64,000 nt of DNA, from NCBI GenBank assembly GCA_009823395.1, contig CM020515.1:9725989-9789988 (forward strand), given 5' to 3'. Below are positions 13,251 through 23,820 of this stretch, in pieces; position 1 is the first letter of the stretch, and every line of letters starts with the position of its first letter. Under the pieces are notes generated by a model. That model ran no database searches, was not told where the DNA came from, and saw nothing but the letters and a program-made list of their open reading frames with translations. Both the position numbers and the translations under genes were made by a program. This DNA is from Thamnaconus septentrionalis (lineage: Eukaryota > Chordata > Actinopteri > Tetraodontiformes > Monacanthidae).

Positions 13251-14103
13251 GCGTCCTTCCTATGTGTACTTTCTTTGTAGGATGTTACCTTCCTAAGTGT
13301 CCTTCCTTTGTAGGATGTGTCCTTCCTATGCGTCATTCCTTTGTAGAATGCGTCCTTCCTTTGAAGGATGCATCCTTCGTTTGTAGGATGTATCCTTCCT
13401 ATGCGTCCTTCCTTTGTAGGATGCGTACTTCCTTTGAAGGATGCATCCTTCCTATGCCTCCTTCCTTTGCAGGATGCATCCTTCCTTTGTAGGATGCATC
13501 CTTCCCTGCGCCCTTCTTTGTAGGATGCGCCCTTCCTATTCTGGCCCTTCCTTTGTAGGATGGGTCCTTCCTATGCGCCCTTCCTTTGTAGGATGGGTCC
13601 TTCCTATGCGCCCTTCCTATTCGCCCTTCCTTTGTAGGATGGGTCCTTCCTATGCGCCCTTCCTATGCTCCTTCCTTTGTAGGATGCGTCCTTCATTTGT
13701 AGGATGCATCCTTCCTTATGGCCCTTCTTTGTAGGATGCATCCTTCCTATGCCTCCTCATACTTTGCAGGATGCATCCTTCCTTTGTAGGATGCATCCTT
13801 CCTATTCGCCCTTCCTTTGTAGGATGCGTCCTTCCTATTTGTCCTTCCTTTGTAGGATGGGTCCTTCCTATGCGCCCTTCCTTTGTAGGATGCGCCCTTC
13901 CTATACCTCCTTACTTTGCAGGATGCATCCTTCCTTTGCGTCCTTCCTTTGTAGGATGCATCCTTACTTTTATGCCTTTCCTTTGTAGGATGCATCCTGC
14001 CTTTGCGTCCTTCCTATGCGCCCTTCCTTTGTCGGATGCGTCCTTCCTATGCCTCCTTCCTTTGTAGGATGCGCCCTTCCTTGTAGGATGCATCGTCGCT
14101 TGT

Positions 14104-14285
14104 CCTCCTTCTTTGAAGGACGCATCCTATTAAAGGATGCATCCTACAAAAACACACATCCTATAAATGGCACATCCTTTCAAGGACACATTCTTTGAAA
14201 GAGACAGCCTATGAAGGACGCATCCTCCGGCGACTCATCCTCCGGCGACGATACTTTGAAGGACGCATCCTACGAGGGATGCATC
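14104..14285 (+). repeat. Spacer module copy 1 of right arm
   Basis: It contains CATCCTATAAATGGCACATC and GAAAGAGACAGCC (GAGACAG at 14201). Two of the CCGAAGGACTCATCC steps read CCGGCGACTCATCC and CCGGCGACGATACT here, a private variant of this copy. Confidence 0.75.
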
Positions 14286-16354
14286 CTTTGTTTGTAGGAT
14301 GCATCCTTCCTATGCGTCCTTCCTTTGTAGGATGCTTCCTTTCTTTGAAGGATGCGTCCTTCCTTTGTAGGATGCATCCTTCCTTTGCGTCCTTCCTTTG
14401 CAGGATGCGTCCTTCCTTGACGTCCTTTCTATGCATCCTTTCTTTGTAGGATGCGTCTTTCCTTAGAAGGATGCGTCCTTCCTTTGTAGGATGGGTCCTT
14501 CCTATGCGTCCTTCTTTTGTAGGATGCGTCCTTCCTATTCGTCCTTCCTTTGTAGGATGGGTCCTTCCTATGCGTCCTTCCTTTGCAGGATGCGTCCTTC
14601 CTATTCGTCCTTCCTTTGTAGGATGGGTCCTTCCTATGCGTCCTTCCTTTGTAGGATGGGTCCTTCCTATGCGTCCTTCCTTTGTAGGATGGGTCCTTCC
14701 TATGCGTCCTTCCTTTGTAGGATGCATACTTCGTTTGTAGGATGCATCCTTCCTATACCTCCTTCCTTTGCAGGATGCATCCTTCCTTTGCGTCCTTCCT
14801 TTGTAGGATGCATCCTTCCTTTGCGTCCTTCCTTTGTAGGATGCGTCCTGCCTTTGCGTCCTTCCTTTGTAGGATGGGTCCTTCCTATGCGTCCTTCCTA
14901 TGCGTCCTTCCTTTGTAGGATGCGTCCTTCGTTTGTAGGATGCATCCTTCCTTCCTTTGTAGGATGCGTCCTTCGTTTGTAGGATGCATCCTTCCTTTGC
15001 GTCCTTCTTTAGTAGGATGCATCCTTCCTATGCCTCCTTCCTTTGCAGGATGCATCCTTCCTTTGTAGGATGCATCCTTCCTATGCGTCCTTCTTTTGTA
15101 GGATGCGTCCTTCCTATTCGTCCTTCCTTTGTAGGATGGGTCCTTCCTATGCGTCCTTCCTTTGTAGGATGGGTCCTTCCTATGCGTCCTTCCTATTCGT
15201 CCTTCCTTTGTAGGATGGGTCCTTCCTATGCGTCCTTCCTTTGTAGGATGGGTCCTTCCTATGCGTCCTTCCTATCGTCCTTCCTTTGTAGGATGCGTCC
15301 TTCGTTTGTAGGATGCATCCTTCCTTTGCGTCCTTCGTTTGTAGGATGCATCCTTCCTTTGCGTCCTTCTTTTGTAGGATGCATCCTTCCTATGCCTCCT
15401 TCCTTTGCAGGATGCATCCTTCCTTTGTAGGATGCGTCCTTCCTATTCGTCCTTCCTTTGTAGGATGCGTCCTTCCTATTTGTCCTTCCTTTGTAGGATG
15501 GGTCCTTCATATGCGTCCTTCCTTTGTAGGATGCGTCCTTCCTATACCTCCTTACTTTGCAGGATGCATCCTTCCTTTGCGTCCTTCCTTTGTAGGATGC
15601 ATCCTTCCTATGCCTCCTTCCATTGCAGGATGCATCCTTCCTTTGTAGGATGCGTCCTTCCTATTCGTCCTTCCTTTGTAGGATGCGTCCTTCCTATTTG
15701 TCCTTCCTTTGTAGGATGGGTCCTTCATATGCGTCCTTCCTTTGTAGGATGCGTCCTTCCTATACCTCCTTACTTTGCAGGATGCATCCTTCCTTTGCGT
15801 CCTTCCTTTGTAGGATGCATCCTTACTTTGCGTCCTTCCTTTGTAGGATGCATCCTGCCTTTGCGTCCTTCCTATGCGTCCTTCCTTTGTCGGATGCGTC
15901 CTTCCTATGCCTCCTTCCTTTGTAGGATGCGTCCTTCCTTTGTAGGATGCATCCTTCCTTTGCGTCCTTCTTTTGTAGGATGCATCCTTCCTATGCCTCC
16001 TTCCTTTGCAGGATGCATCCTTCCTTTGTAGGATGCATCCTTCCTATTCGTCCTTCCTTTGTAGGATGCGACCTTCCTATTTGTCCTTCCTTTGTAGGAT
16101 GGGTCCTTCATATGCGTCCTTCCTTTGTAGGATGCGTCCTTCCTATACCTCCTTACTTTGCAGGATGCATCCTTCCTTTGCGTCCTTCCTTTGCAGGATG
16201 CATCCTTACTTTGCGTCCTTCCTTTGTAGGATGCATCCTGCCTTTGCGTCCTTCCTATGCGTTCTTCCTTTGTCGGATGCGTCCTTCCTATGCCTCCTTC
16301 TTTTGTAGGATGCGTCCTTCCTTTGTAGGATGCATCCTTCGTTTTCCTCCTTCC

Positions 16355-16535
16355 TTTGAAGGACGCATCCTATTAAAGGATGCGTCCTACAAAACACACA
16401 TCCTATAAATGGCACATCCTTTCAAGGACACATTCTTTGAAAGAGACAGCCTATGAAGGACGCATCCTCCGAAGGACTCATCCTCCGAAGGACGCATACT
16501 TTGAAGGACGCATCCTACGAGGGATGCATCCTTCG
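16355..16535 (+). repeat. Spacer module copy 2 of right arm
   Basis: An intact module with GAGACAG at 16443, followed by the regular CCTCCGAAGGACTCATCC and GGACGCATACTTTGAAGG steps and the CGAGGGATGCATCC turn back into pyrimidine-strand units. Confidence 0.8.
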
Positions 16536-17687
16536 TTTGTAGGATGCATCCTTCCTATGCGTCCTTCCTTTGTAGGATGCTTCCTTTCTTTGAAGGATGC
16601 GTCCTTCCTTTGTAGGATGCATCCTTCCTTTGCGTCCTTCCTTTGCAGGATGCGTCCTTCCTTTGACGTCCTTTCTATGCATCCTTTCTTTGTAGGATGC
16701 GTCCTTCCTTAGAAGGATGCGTCCTTCCTTTGTAGGATGGGTCCTTCCTATGCGTCCTTCTTTTGTAGGATGCGTCCTTCCTATGTAGGATGGGTCCTTC
16801 CTATGCGTCCTTCTTTTGTAGGATGGGTCCTTCCTATGCGTCCTTCCTTTACAGGATGCGTCCTTCCTAATCGTCCTTCCTTTGCAGGATGGGTCCTTCC
16901 TATGCGTCCTTCCTTTGTAGGATGGGTCCTTCCTATGCGTCCTTCCTTTGTAGGATGGGTCCTTCCTATGCGTCCTTCCTTTGCAGGATGCGTCCTTCCT
17001 ATGCGTCCTTCCTTTACAGGATGCGTCCTTCCTTTGCGTCCTTCCTATGTGTCCTTCTTTTGTAGGATGCATCCTTCCTATGCCTCCTTCCTTTGCAGGA
17101 TGCATCCTTCCTATGCCTCCTTCCTTTGCAGGATGCATCCTTCCTTTGTAGGATGCATCCTTCCTATTCGTCCTTCCTATGTGTCCTTCCTTTGTAGGAT
17201 GCGTCCTTCGTTTGTAGGATGCATCCTTCGTTTGTAGGATGCATCCTTCCTATGCCTCCTTCTTTTGTAGGATGCATCCTTCCTATGCCTCCTTCCTTTG
17301 CAGGATGCATCCTTCCTATGCCTCCTTCCTTTGCAGGATGCATCCTTCCTTTGTAGGATGCGTCCTTCCCATTTGTCCTTCCTTTGTAGGATGGGTCCTT
17401 CCTATGCGTCCTTCCTTTGTAGGATGCGTCCTTCCTATGCGTCCTTCCTTTGAAGGATGCATACTTCGTTTGTAGGATGCATCCTTCCTATACCTCCTTC
17501 CTTTGCAGGATGCGTCCTTCCTTTGCGTCCTTCCTTTGTAGGATGCATCCTTCCTTTGCGTCCTTCCTTTGTAGGATGCATCCTGCCTTTGCGTCCTTCC
17601 TTTGTCGGATGCGTCCTTCCTATGCCTCCTTCCTTTGTAGGATGCGTCCTTCCTTTGTAGGATGCATCCTTTGTTTGCCTCCTTCCT

Positions 17688-17880
17688 TTGAAGGACGCAT
17701 CCTATAAAGGATGCATCCTACAAAACACACATCCTATAAATGGCACATCCTTTCAAGGACACATTCTTTGAAAGAGACAGCCTATGAAGGACTCAGCCTA
17801 CAAAGGACGCATCCTCCGAAGGACTCATCCTCCGAAGGACGCATACTTTGAAGGACGCATCCTACGAGGGATGCATCCTT
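17688..17880 (+). repeat. Spacer module copy 3 of right arm
   Basis: GAGACAG lies at 17774. This copy has an extra CTCAGCCTACAAAGGACGC step that copies 1 and 2 of the right arm lack. The inverted left-arm copy near 10510-10530 has it too, which makes the two a closer pair. Confidence 0.8.
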
Positions 17881-18844
17881 CGTTTGTAGGATGCATCCTT
17901 CCTATGCGTCCTTCCTTTGTAGGATGCTTCCTTTCTTTGAAGGATGCGTCCTTCCTTTGTAGGATGCATCCTTCCTTTGCGTCCTTCCTTTGCAGGATGC
18001 GTCCTTCCTTTGACGTCCTTTCTATGCATCCTTTCTTTGTAGGATGCGTCCTTCCTTAGAAGGATGCGTCCTTCCTTTGTAGGATGGGTCCTTCCTATGC
18101 GTCCTTCTTTTCTAGGATGCGTCCTTCCTATTCGTCCTTCCTTTGTAGGATGGGTCCTTCCTATGCGTCCTTCTTTTGTAGGATGGGTCCTTCCTATGCG
18201 TCCTTCCTTTACAGGATGCGTCCTTCCTATTCGTCCTTCCTTTGTAGGATGGGTCCTTCCTATGCGTCCTTCCTTTGTAGGATGGGTCCTTCCTATGCGT
18301 CCTTCCTTTGTAGGATGGGTCCTTCCTATGCGTCCTTCCTTTGCAGGATGCGTCCTTCCTTTGTAGGATGCGTCCTTCGTTTGTAGGATGCATCCTTCGT
18401 TTGTAGGATGCATCCTTCCTATGCCTCCTTCTTTTGTAGGATGCATCCTTCCTATGCCTCCTTCCTTTGCAGGATGCATCCTTCCTATGCCTCCTTCCTT
18501 TGCAGGATGCATCCTTCCTTTGTAGGATGCGTCCTTCCTATTTGTCCTTCCTTTGTAGGATGGGTCCTTCCTATGCGTCCTTCCTTTGTAGGATGCGTCC
18601 TTCCTTTGAAGGATGCATACTTCGTTTGTAGGATGCATCCTTCCTATACCTCCTTCCTTTGCAGGATGCGTCCTTCCTTTGCGTCCTTCCTTTGTAGGAT
18701 GCATCCTTCCTTTGCGTCCTTCCTTTGTAGGATGCATGCATCCTGCCTTCCTGGCGTCCTTCCTTTGTCGGATGCGTCCTTCCTATGCCTCCTTCCTTTG
18801 TAGGATGCGTCCTTCCTTTGTAGGATGCATCCTTTGTTTCCTCC

Positions 18845-19030
18845 TTTTCCTTTGAAGGACGCATCCTATAAAGGATGCATCCTACAAAACACCATCCTAT
18901 AAATGGCACATCCTTTCAAGGACACATTCTTTGAAAGAGACAGCCTATGAAGGACTCAGCTTCAAAGGGACGATCCTCCGAAGGACTCATCCAAGGACGA
19001 TACTTTGAAGGACGATCTCCACGAGGATGC
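18845..19030 (+). repeat. Spacer module copy 4 of right arm (indel-bearing)
   Basis: GAGACAG lies at about 18937. The tail is damaged: GGACGATCC and GGACGATACT appear where other copies have GGACGCATCC and GGACGCATACT. This is where the indel-rich zone of the array begins. Confidence 0.7.
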
Positions 19031-20099
19031 ATCCTTCGCTTTGTAGGATGCATCCTTCCTATGCGTCCTTCCTTTGTAGGATGCTTCCTTTCTTTGAAGG
19101 ATGCGTCCTTCCTTCCTTTGTAGGATGCATCCTTCTTTGCGTCCTTCCTTTGCAGGATGCGCCTTCCTTTTGACGTCCTTCTTAGCATCCTTTCTTTGTA
19201 GGATGCGTCCTTCCTTAGAAGGATGCGCCCTTCCTTTGTAGGATGGGTCCTTCCTATGCGTCCTTCTTTTGTAGGATGCGTCCTTCGCTATGTGGATGCA
19301 TCGCTTCCTATGCGTCCTTCTTTTGTAGGATGGTCCTTCCTATGCTCTCCTTCCTTTGCAGGATGCGTCGCCTTCCTATTCGTCCTTCCTTTGTAGGATG
19401 GGTCCTTCCTATCGTCCTTCCTTTGTAGGATGGGTCCTTCCTATGCGTCCTTCCTTTGTAGGATGGGTCCTTCCTATCGTCCTTCCTTTGCAGGATGCGT
19501 CCTTCCTTTGTAGGATCGTCCTTCGTTTGCGTCAAGATGCATCCTTCGTTTGCAGGATGCGTCCTTCCTATGCTATCCTTCTTTTGTAGGATGCATCCTT
19601 CCTATACCTCCTTCCTTTGCAGGATGCATCCTTCCTATGCGCCTCCTTCCTTTTGCAGGATGCATCCTTCCCTTTGTAGGATGCATCCTTCCTATTCGTC
19701 CTTCCTATGTGTCCTTCCTTTTGTAGGATCGTCCTTCCTATTTATTGTCCTTCCTTTGTGGATGGGTCCTTCATATCGTCCTTCCTTTGTAGGATGCGTC
19801 CTTCCTATGCGTCCTTCCTTTGAAGGATGCATACTGCGTGTTTGTAGGGATGCATCCTTCCTATACACCTTCCTTTGCAGGATTTGCGAGGATGCATCCC
19901 TTCCTCGTAGGATGCCTGCCCTTCCTTTGTAGGATGCATCCTTCCTTTGGCGTCCTTCCTTGTAGGATGCATCCTTCCTTTGCGTCCTTCCTATAGCGTC
20001 CCTTTCCTTTGTCGGATGGGTCGCTTCCTATCACTTCCTTCCTTTGTAGATGAAGTCCTTCCTTTAGCAGGATGCATCTCTTCGTTTGCTCTCTTCCTT

Positions 20100-20310
20100 T
20101 GAAGGACGCATCCTATAAAGGATGCAACCTACAAAAGCCATACATCCTATAAATGCATCCTTCTATCATCCTTCAAGGACACATTTTTTGAAAGAGACAG
20201 CCTATGAAGGACTCAACCTACAAAGGACAGCATCCTCCTATCACGACCATCCTTTGTGAGAAGGGTACTTCTGAAGGGCCGCATCCTACGAGGGATACGT
20301 CCTTCCGTTT
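20100..20310 (+). repeat. Spacer module copy 5 of right arm (indel-bearing)
   Basis: GAGACAG lies at about 20194 with recognisable CTATAAATGCATCC and CTATGAAGGACTCAACC. The CCGAAGGACTCATCC steps are scrambled by small insertions and deletions. Confidence 0.65.
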
Positions 20311-22555
20311 GTAGGATGCATCGCTTCCTATCGTCGTCCTTCCTTTGTAGGATGCTTGTTTTCTTTGAAGAATCGTCCTTCCTTCCTTGAGATACCATCC
20401 TTCCTTTTGGCGATCTTTCCTTTGCGGATGCGATCCTTCTTTTGTAGGATGCGTCCTTTCTATGCCTCCTTCCCTTTGCAGGATGCGTCCTTCCCCTTTG
20501 TAGAATTCATCCTTCCTTTATAGAGATCTCTTCCTTTTGTAGGATCTCATTCCTTCCTATTGTCCCTTCCTTTGGCAAGTGCATCCTTCCTATACTACTC
20601 CTTACTTTGCAGGATGCATCGCTGCTTCTGAGATGCATCCTTGCACGTCCTTCCTTTGCAGATACATCCTTTTAACGTCCTTCCTGTCATTATACTGTAG
20701 ATCGCGTCCCTTCCTATACCTAACTTCCTTTTTGAGATCGTCCTTCCTTTGTAGGATGCATCCTTCCTTCACGTCCTTCTTTTGCTTGGATGTCCTTCTG
20801 TGCCTCCTTCCTTTGTGAGATCGCGTCCTTCCTTTGTAGGATACATCCTTACTGTGCAGGATCCTTCCTTTGTAGCCTCACGTCCTTCCTATTTGTCCTT
20901 CCTTTTGTAAGATGGGTCCCTTCATATGCGTCCCTTCCTTTGTAGGATGTATCCTTCCCTACTCCTCCTTACTTTGCAGGGATGCATCCTTCGCTGCGTC
21001 CTTCGCTGTAGGATGCTTCCCTTGCGCCTAAATCCCTTTGTGGATGTATCTACTACGTCCTTCCTATGCGTTCTTCGCTGTCGGATCGTGCTTCCTATAC
21101 CTCCTTCTTTTTGCCAGGATCGTCCTTCCCTTTGTCGGGTGCATCTTAGTTTCCCTCCTTCCTTTGAAGGGCGCATCCATATGTAAAGAGATAAGTCTCA
21201 CTTCCGGCTTCCCATCCCTCAAATGGCACATCGCACCAAGAGACACATTCTTTGAAAGGGCAACCTATGAAGAGGCGCATCCTCCGAAGGACTCATCCTC
21301 CTCGAGGAGCGCATGCGGAGAGGCGCGTACTCAGATGTACTCAACTTACGTTTGCCAGGATGCATCCTTCCTATGCGTCCCTTCCTTTGTGGGATGCTTC
21401 CCTTTCTTTGAAGGATCGTCCTTCCTTTGCGCGGATGCCGTACTTCCTTCACGTCACTTCCCTTTGCAGAGATCGTCCTTCATTAGACGTCGCTTTCTAT
21501 GCATCAACTTCTTTGTAGGATCGTCCTTCCGCTAGAAGGATCACGTCCTTCCTTCTGCAGGATGGGTCTTCCTATCGTCATACACCTTGGGAGTCGTCCT
21601 TTTTATGAGATGGTCCTTCCTATAGTCCTTCTTTTTGTAGGATAGATTCCTTCCTGTCGTCCTTCTTTTTGCATAGGATCGGTCCTTCCCTAATCGTCCT
21701 TCCTTTGCAGGATGGGTCGGCCTTCTATCGTCCTTCCCTTTGCTTAGGATGGGTCCTTCCTATGCGTCCTTCCTTTGCAGGATCGGTCCTTCCCTGCTAT
21801 CGTCCCTTCCTTTGAGATCACGTCCTTCTATCGTCCTTCCTTTGCAGCTTCGTCCTTCTTCGTCCTTCCTATGTGTCCTTCTTTTATAGGATGCATCCTT
21901 CCTATACCTCCTTCACTTTGCAGGATTGCATCTTTCCTATACCTCCCTTCCTTTGCAGGATGCATCCTTCCCTTTGTGGATGCATCGCTTCCTAACTCAA
22001 ATCCTTCTAATAATGACATCGCTTCCTTTGTAGGATAAGTCCTTCCTTTGTAGGATCGTCCTTACGTTTTATGGGATGCATCAGCGCTTCGTTTGTTGGA
22101 TACATCCTTCCTATACCTCCTTCTTTGGGTAGGATGCATCCTTCCTATACCTCAGCGCCTTCCTTTGCAGGATGCATGTCCTTCTGCATACCTCCTTCCT
22201 TTGCAGGATGCATCCTTCCTTTGTGGGATCGTCAACACCTATTCATCCCTTCCTTTGTAGGATGGGTCCTTCCTATGCGTCCTTCCTATACAACGAGATG
22301 CATCCTTCCTATCATCGTCTTCCCTTTGAGAGGATACCATGTACTTAGGATTTAGGATCTCCTTCCTATACCTCCTTCCTTTGCAGGATCGTCCTTCCTT
22401 CGTCCTTCCTTTACCTTGGATGCATCCTTCCTTCGTCCTTCCTTTTGTGAGATAAATCCTGCCTTCATTCCCTTTCCTTTTGGCCGGATCGTCGCTTCCT
22501 ATACCTCCTTCCTTTGTGGGAATCGCCTTCTTCCTTTGTAGGATGCGTCCTTTCC

Positions 22556-22745
22556 TTTCAACACCGAAGGGCGCATCCTATAAAGATGCATCACCTGACT
22601 ACCCATCTATGAAGGGCGCATCCTATAAAGGACACATTCTTTGAAACAACCTGAAGGACACAGCATGCGAGGGCGCATCTCCGGAAGGACTCTGTCTTTG
22701 AAGACACATGCCTGAGACTCAGCCTACGGGCGCATCACTTTCGTT
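22556..22745 (+). repeat. Spacer module copy 6 of right arm (badly degraded)
   Basis: Only fragments remain: GGGCGCATCCTATAAAG, GGACACATTCTTTGAAA and a broken ACAACCTGAAGG. A second partial GGGCGCATCCTATAAAGG follows at about 22613, as though two module starts were collapsed together. Confidence 0.5.
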
Positions 22746-23604
22746 TGTAAGGATGAAAATACTTCTATCACCAACTTCCTTTGTGAGGATGCGCCCTTTC
22801 TTTGAAGGGCGTCGGCATCCTTACGTGAGATGCATCCTTCCTTTCACGTCAACCTTATGCAGGATCACGTCCTTCCTTGCGATCGTCCTTTCTATGCATC
22901 CCTTTGGGATGATCTTCCTTCCCATAGTTGAAGGATGCGTTCTTCCTTTTAGAGATAGGTCCTTCCTTTATCGTCCTTCTTTTTGTAAGGATCGTCCTTC
23001 CTTTGACGTCCTTCCTCTGTAGCATCGCTGTTTTGTAGGATGCGTCCTTCCGCTTTATAGGATCTGGGTCCTTCCTATCGTCCTTCCTAGGACAGGATGC
23101 GTGCTTCCTATTCGTCCTTCCTTTGTGGGATGGGTCCTTCCTATGCGTCAACCCTTTGTAGGATGGGTATGCATCCTTCCTATGCCTCCTTCCTTTGCAG
23201 GATGCATCCTTCCTATGCCTCCTTCCTTTGCAGGATGCATCCCTTCCTTTGTGGATGCATCCTTCCTATTCGTCCTTCCTATGTGTCCTTCCTTTGTAGG
23301 ATCGTCCTTCCTATTTGTCCTTCCTTTGTAGGATGGGTCCTTCATATCGTCCTTCCTTTGTAGGATGCGTCCTTCCTATCGTCCTTCCTTTGAAGGATGC
23401 ATACTTCATTGTAGGATGCATCCTTCCTACACCTCCTTCCTTTGCAGGATGCATCCTTCCTTTGCGTCCTTCCTTTGTAGGATGCATCCTGCCTTTGCGT
23501 CCTTCCTATGCGTCCTTCCTTTGTCGGATCGTCCTTCCTATGCCTCCTTCCTTTGTAGGATGCGTCCTTCCTTTGTAGGATGCATCCGCCGTTTGCCTCC
23601 TTCC

Positions 23605-23800
23605 TTTGAAGGGCGCATCCTATAAAGGATGCATCCTACAAAACACACATCCTATAAATGGCACATCCTTTCAAGGACACATTCTTTGAAAGAGACAGCC
23701 TATGAAGGACTCAGCCTACAAAGGGCGCATCCTCCGAAGACTCATCCTCGAAGGGCGCATACTTTGAAGGGCGCGCATCTACGAGGATGCATCCTTCGTT
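23605..23800 (+). repeat. Spacer module copy 7, transition to terminal block
   Basis: GAGACAG lies at about 23692 with a clean CCTATAAATGGCACATCC. GGACGC is written GGGCGC several times (for example 23611, 23722, 23754). The array turns back to purine-strand orientation just after this copy. Confidence 0.75.
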
Positions 23801-23820
23801 TGTAGGATGCTCGTCCTTCC

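Larger units (their letters stand above)
13251..23600 (-). repeat. Right arm of the array, inverted orientation
   Basis: TTCCTTTGTAGGATGCATCC-type units, the exact complement of the left-arm units. GGATGGGTCC (complement of GGACCCATCC) alternates with TATGCGTCCTTCC in blocks at about 14480-14710, 15130-15260, 16730-16980 and 18080-18340. Spacer modules divide the arm into unequal segments of about 1.1-2.4 kb. From about 18.9 to 23.1 kb the text is full of single-base indels. Confidence 0.9.
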
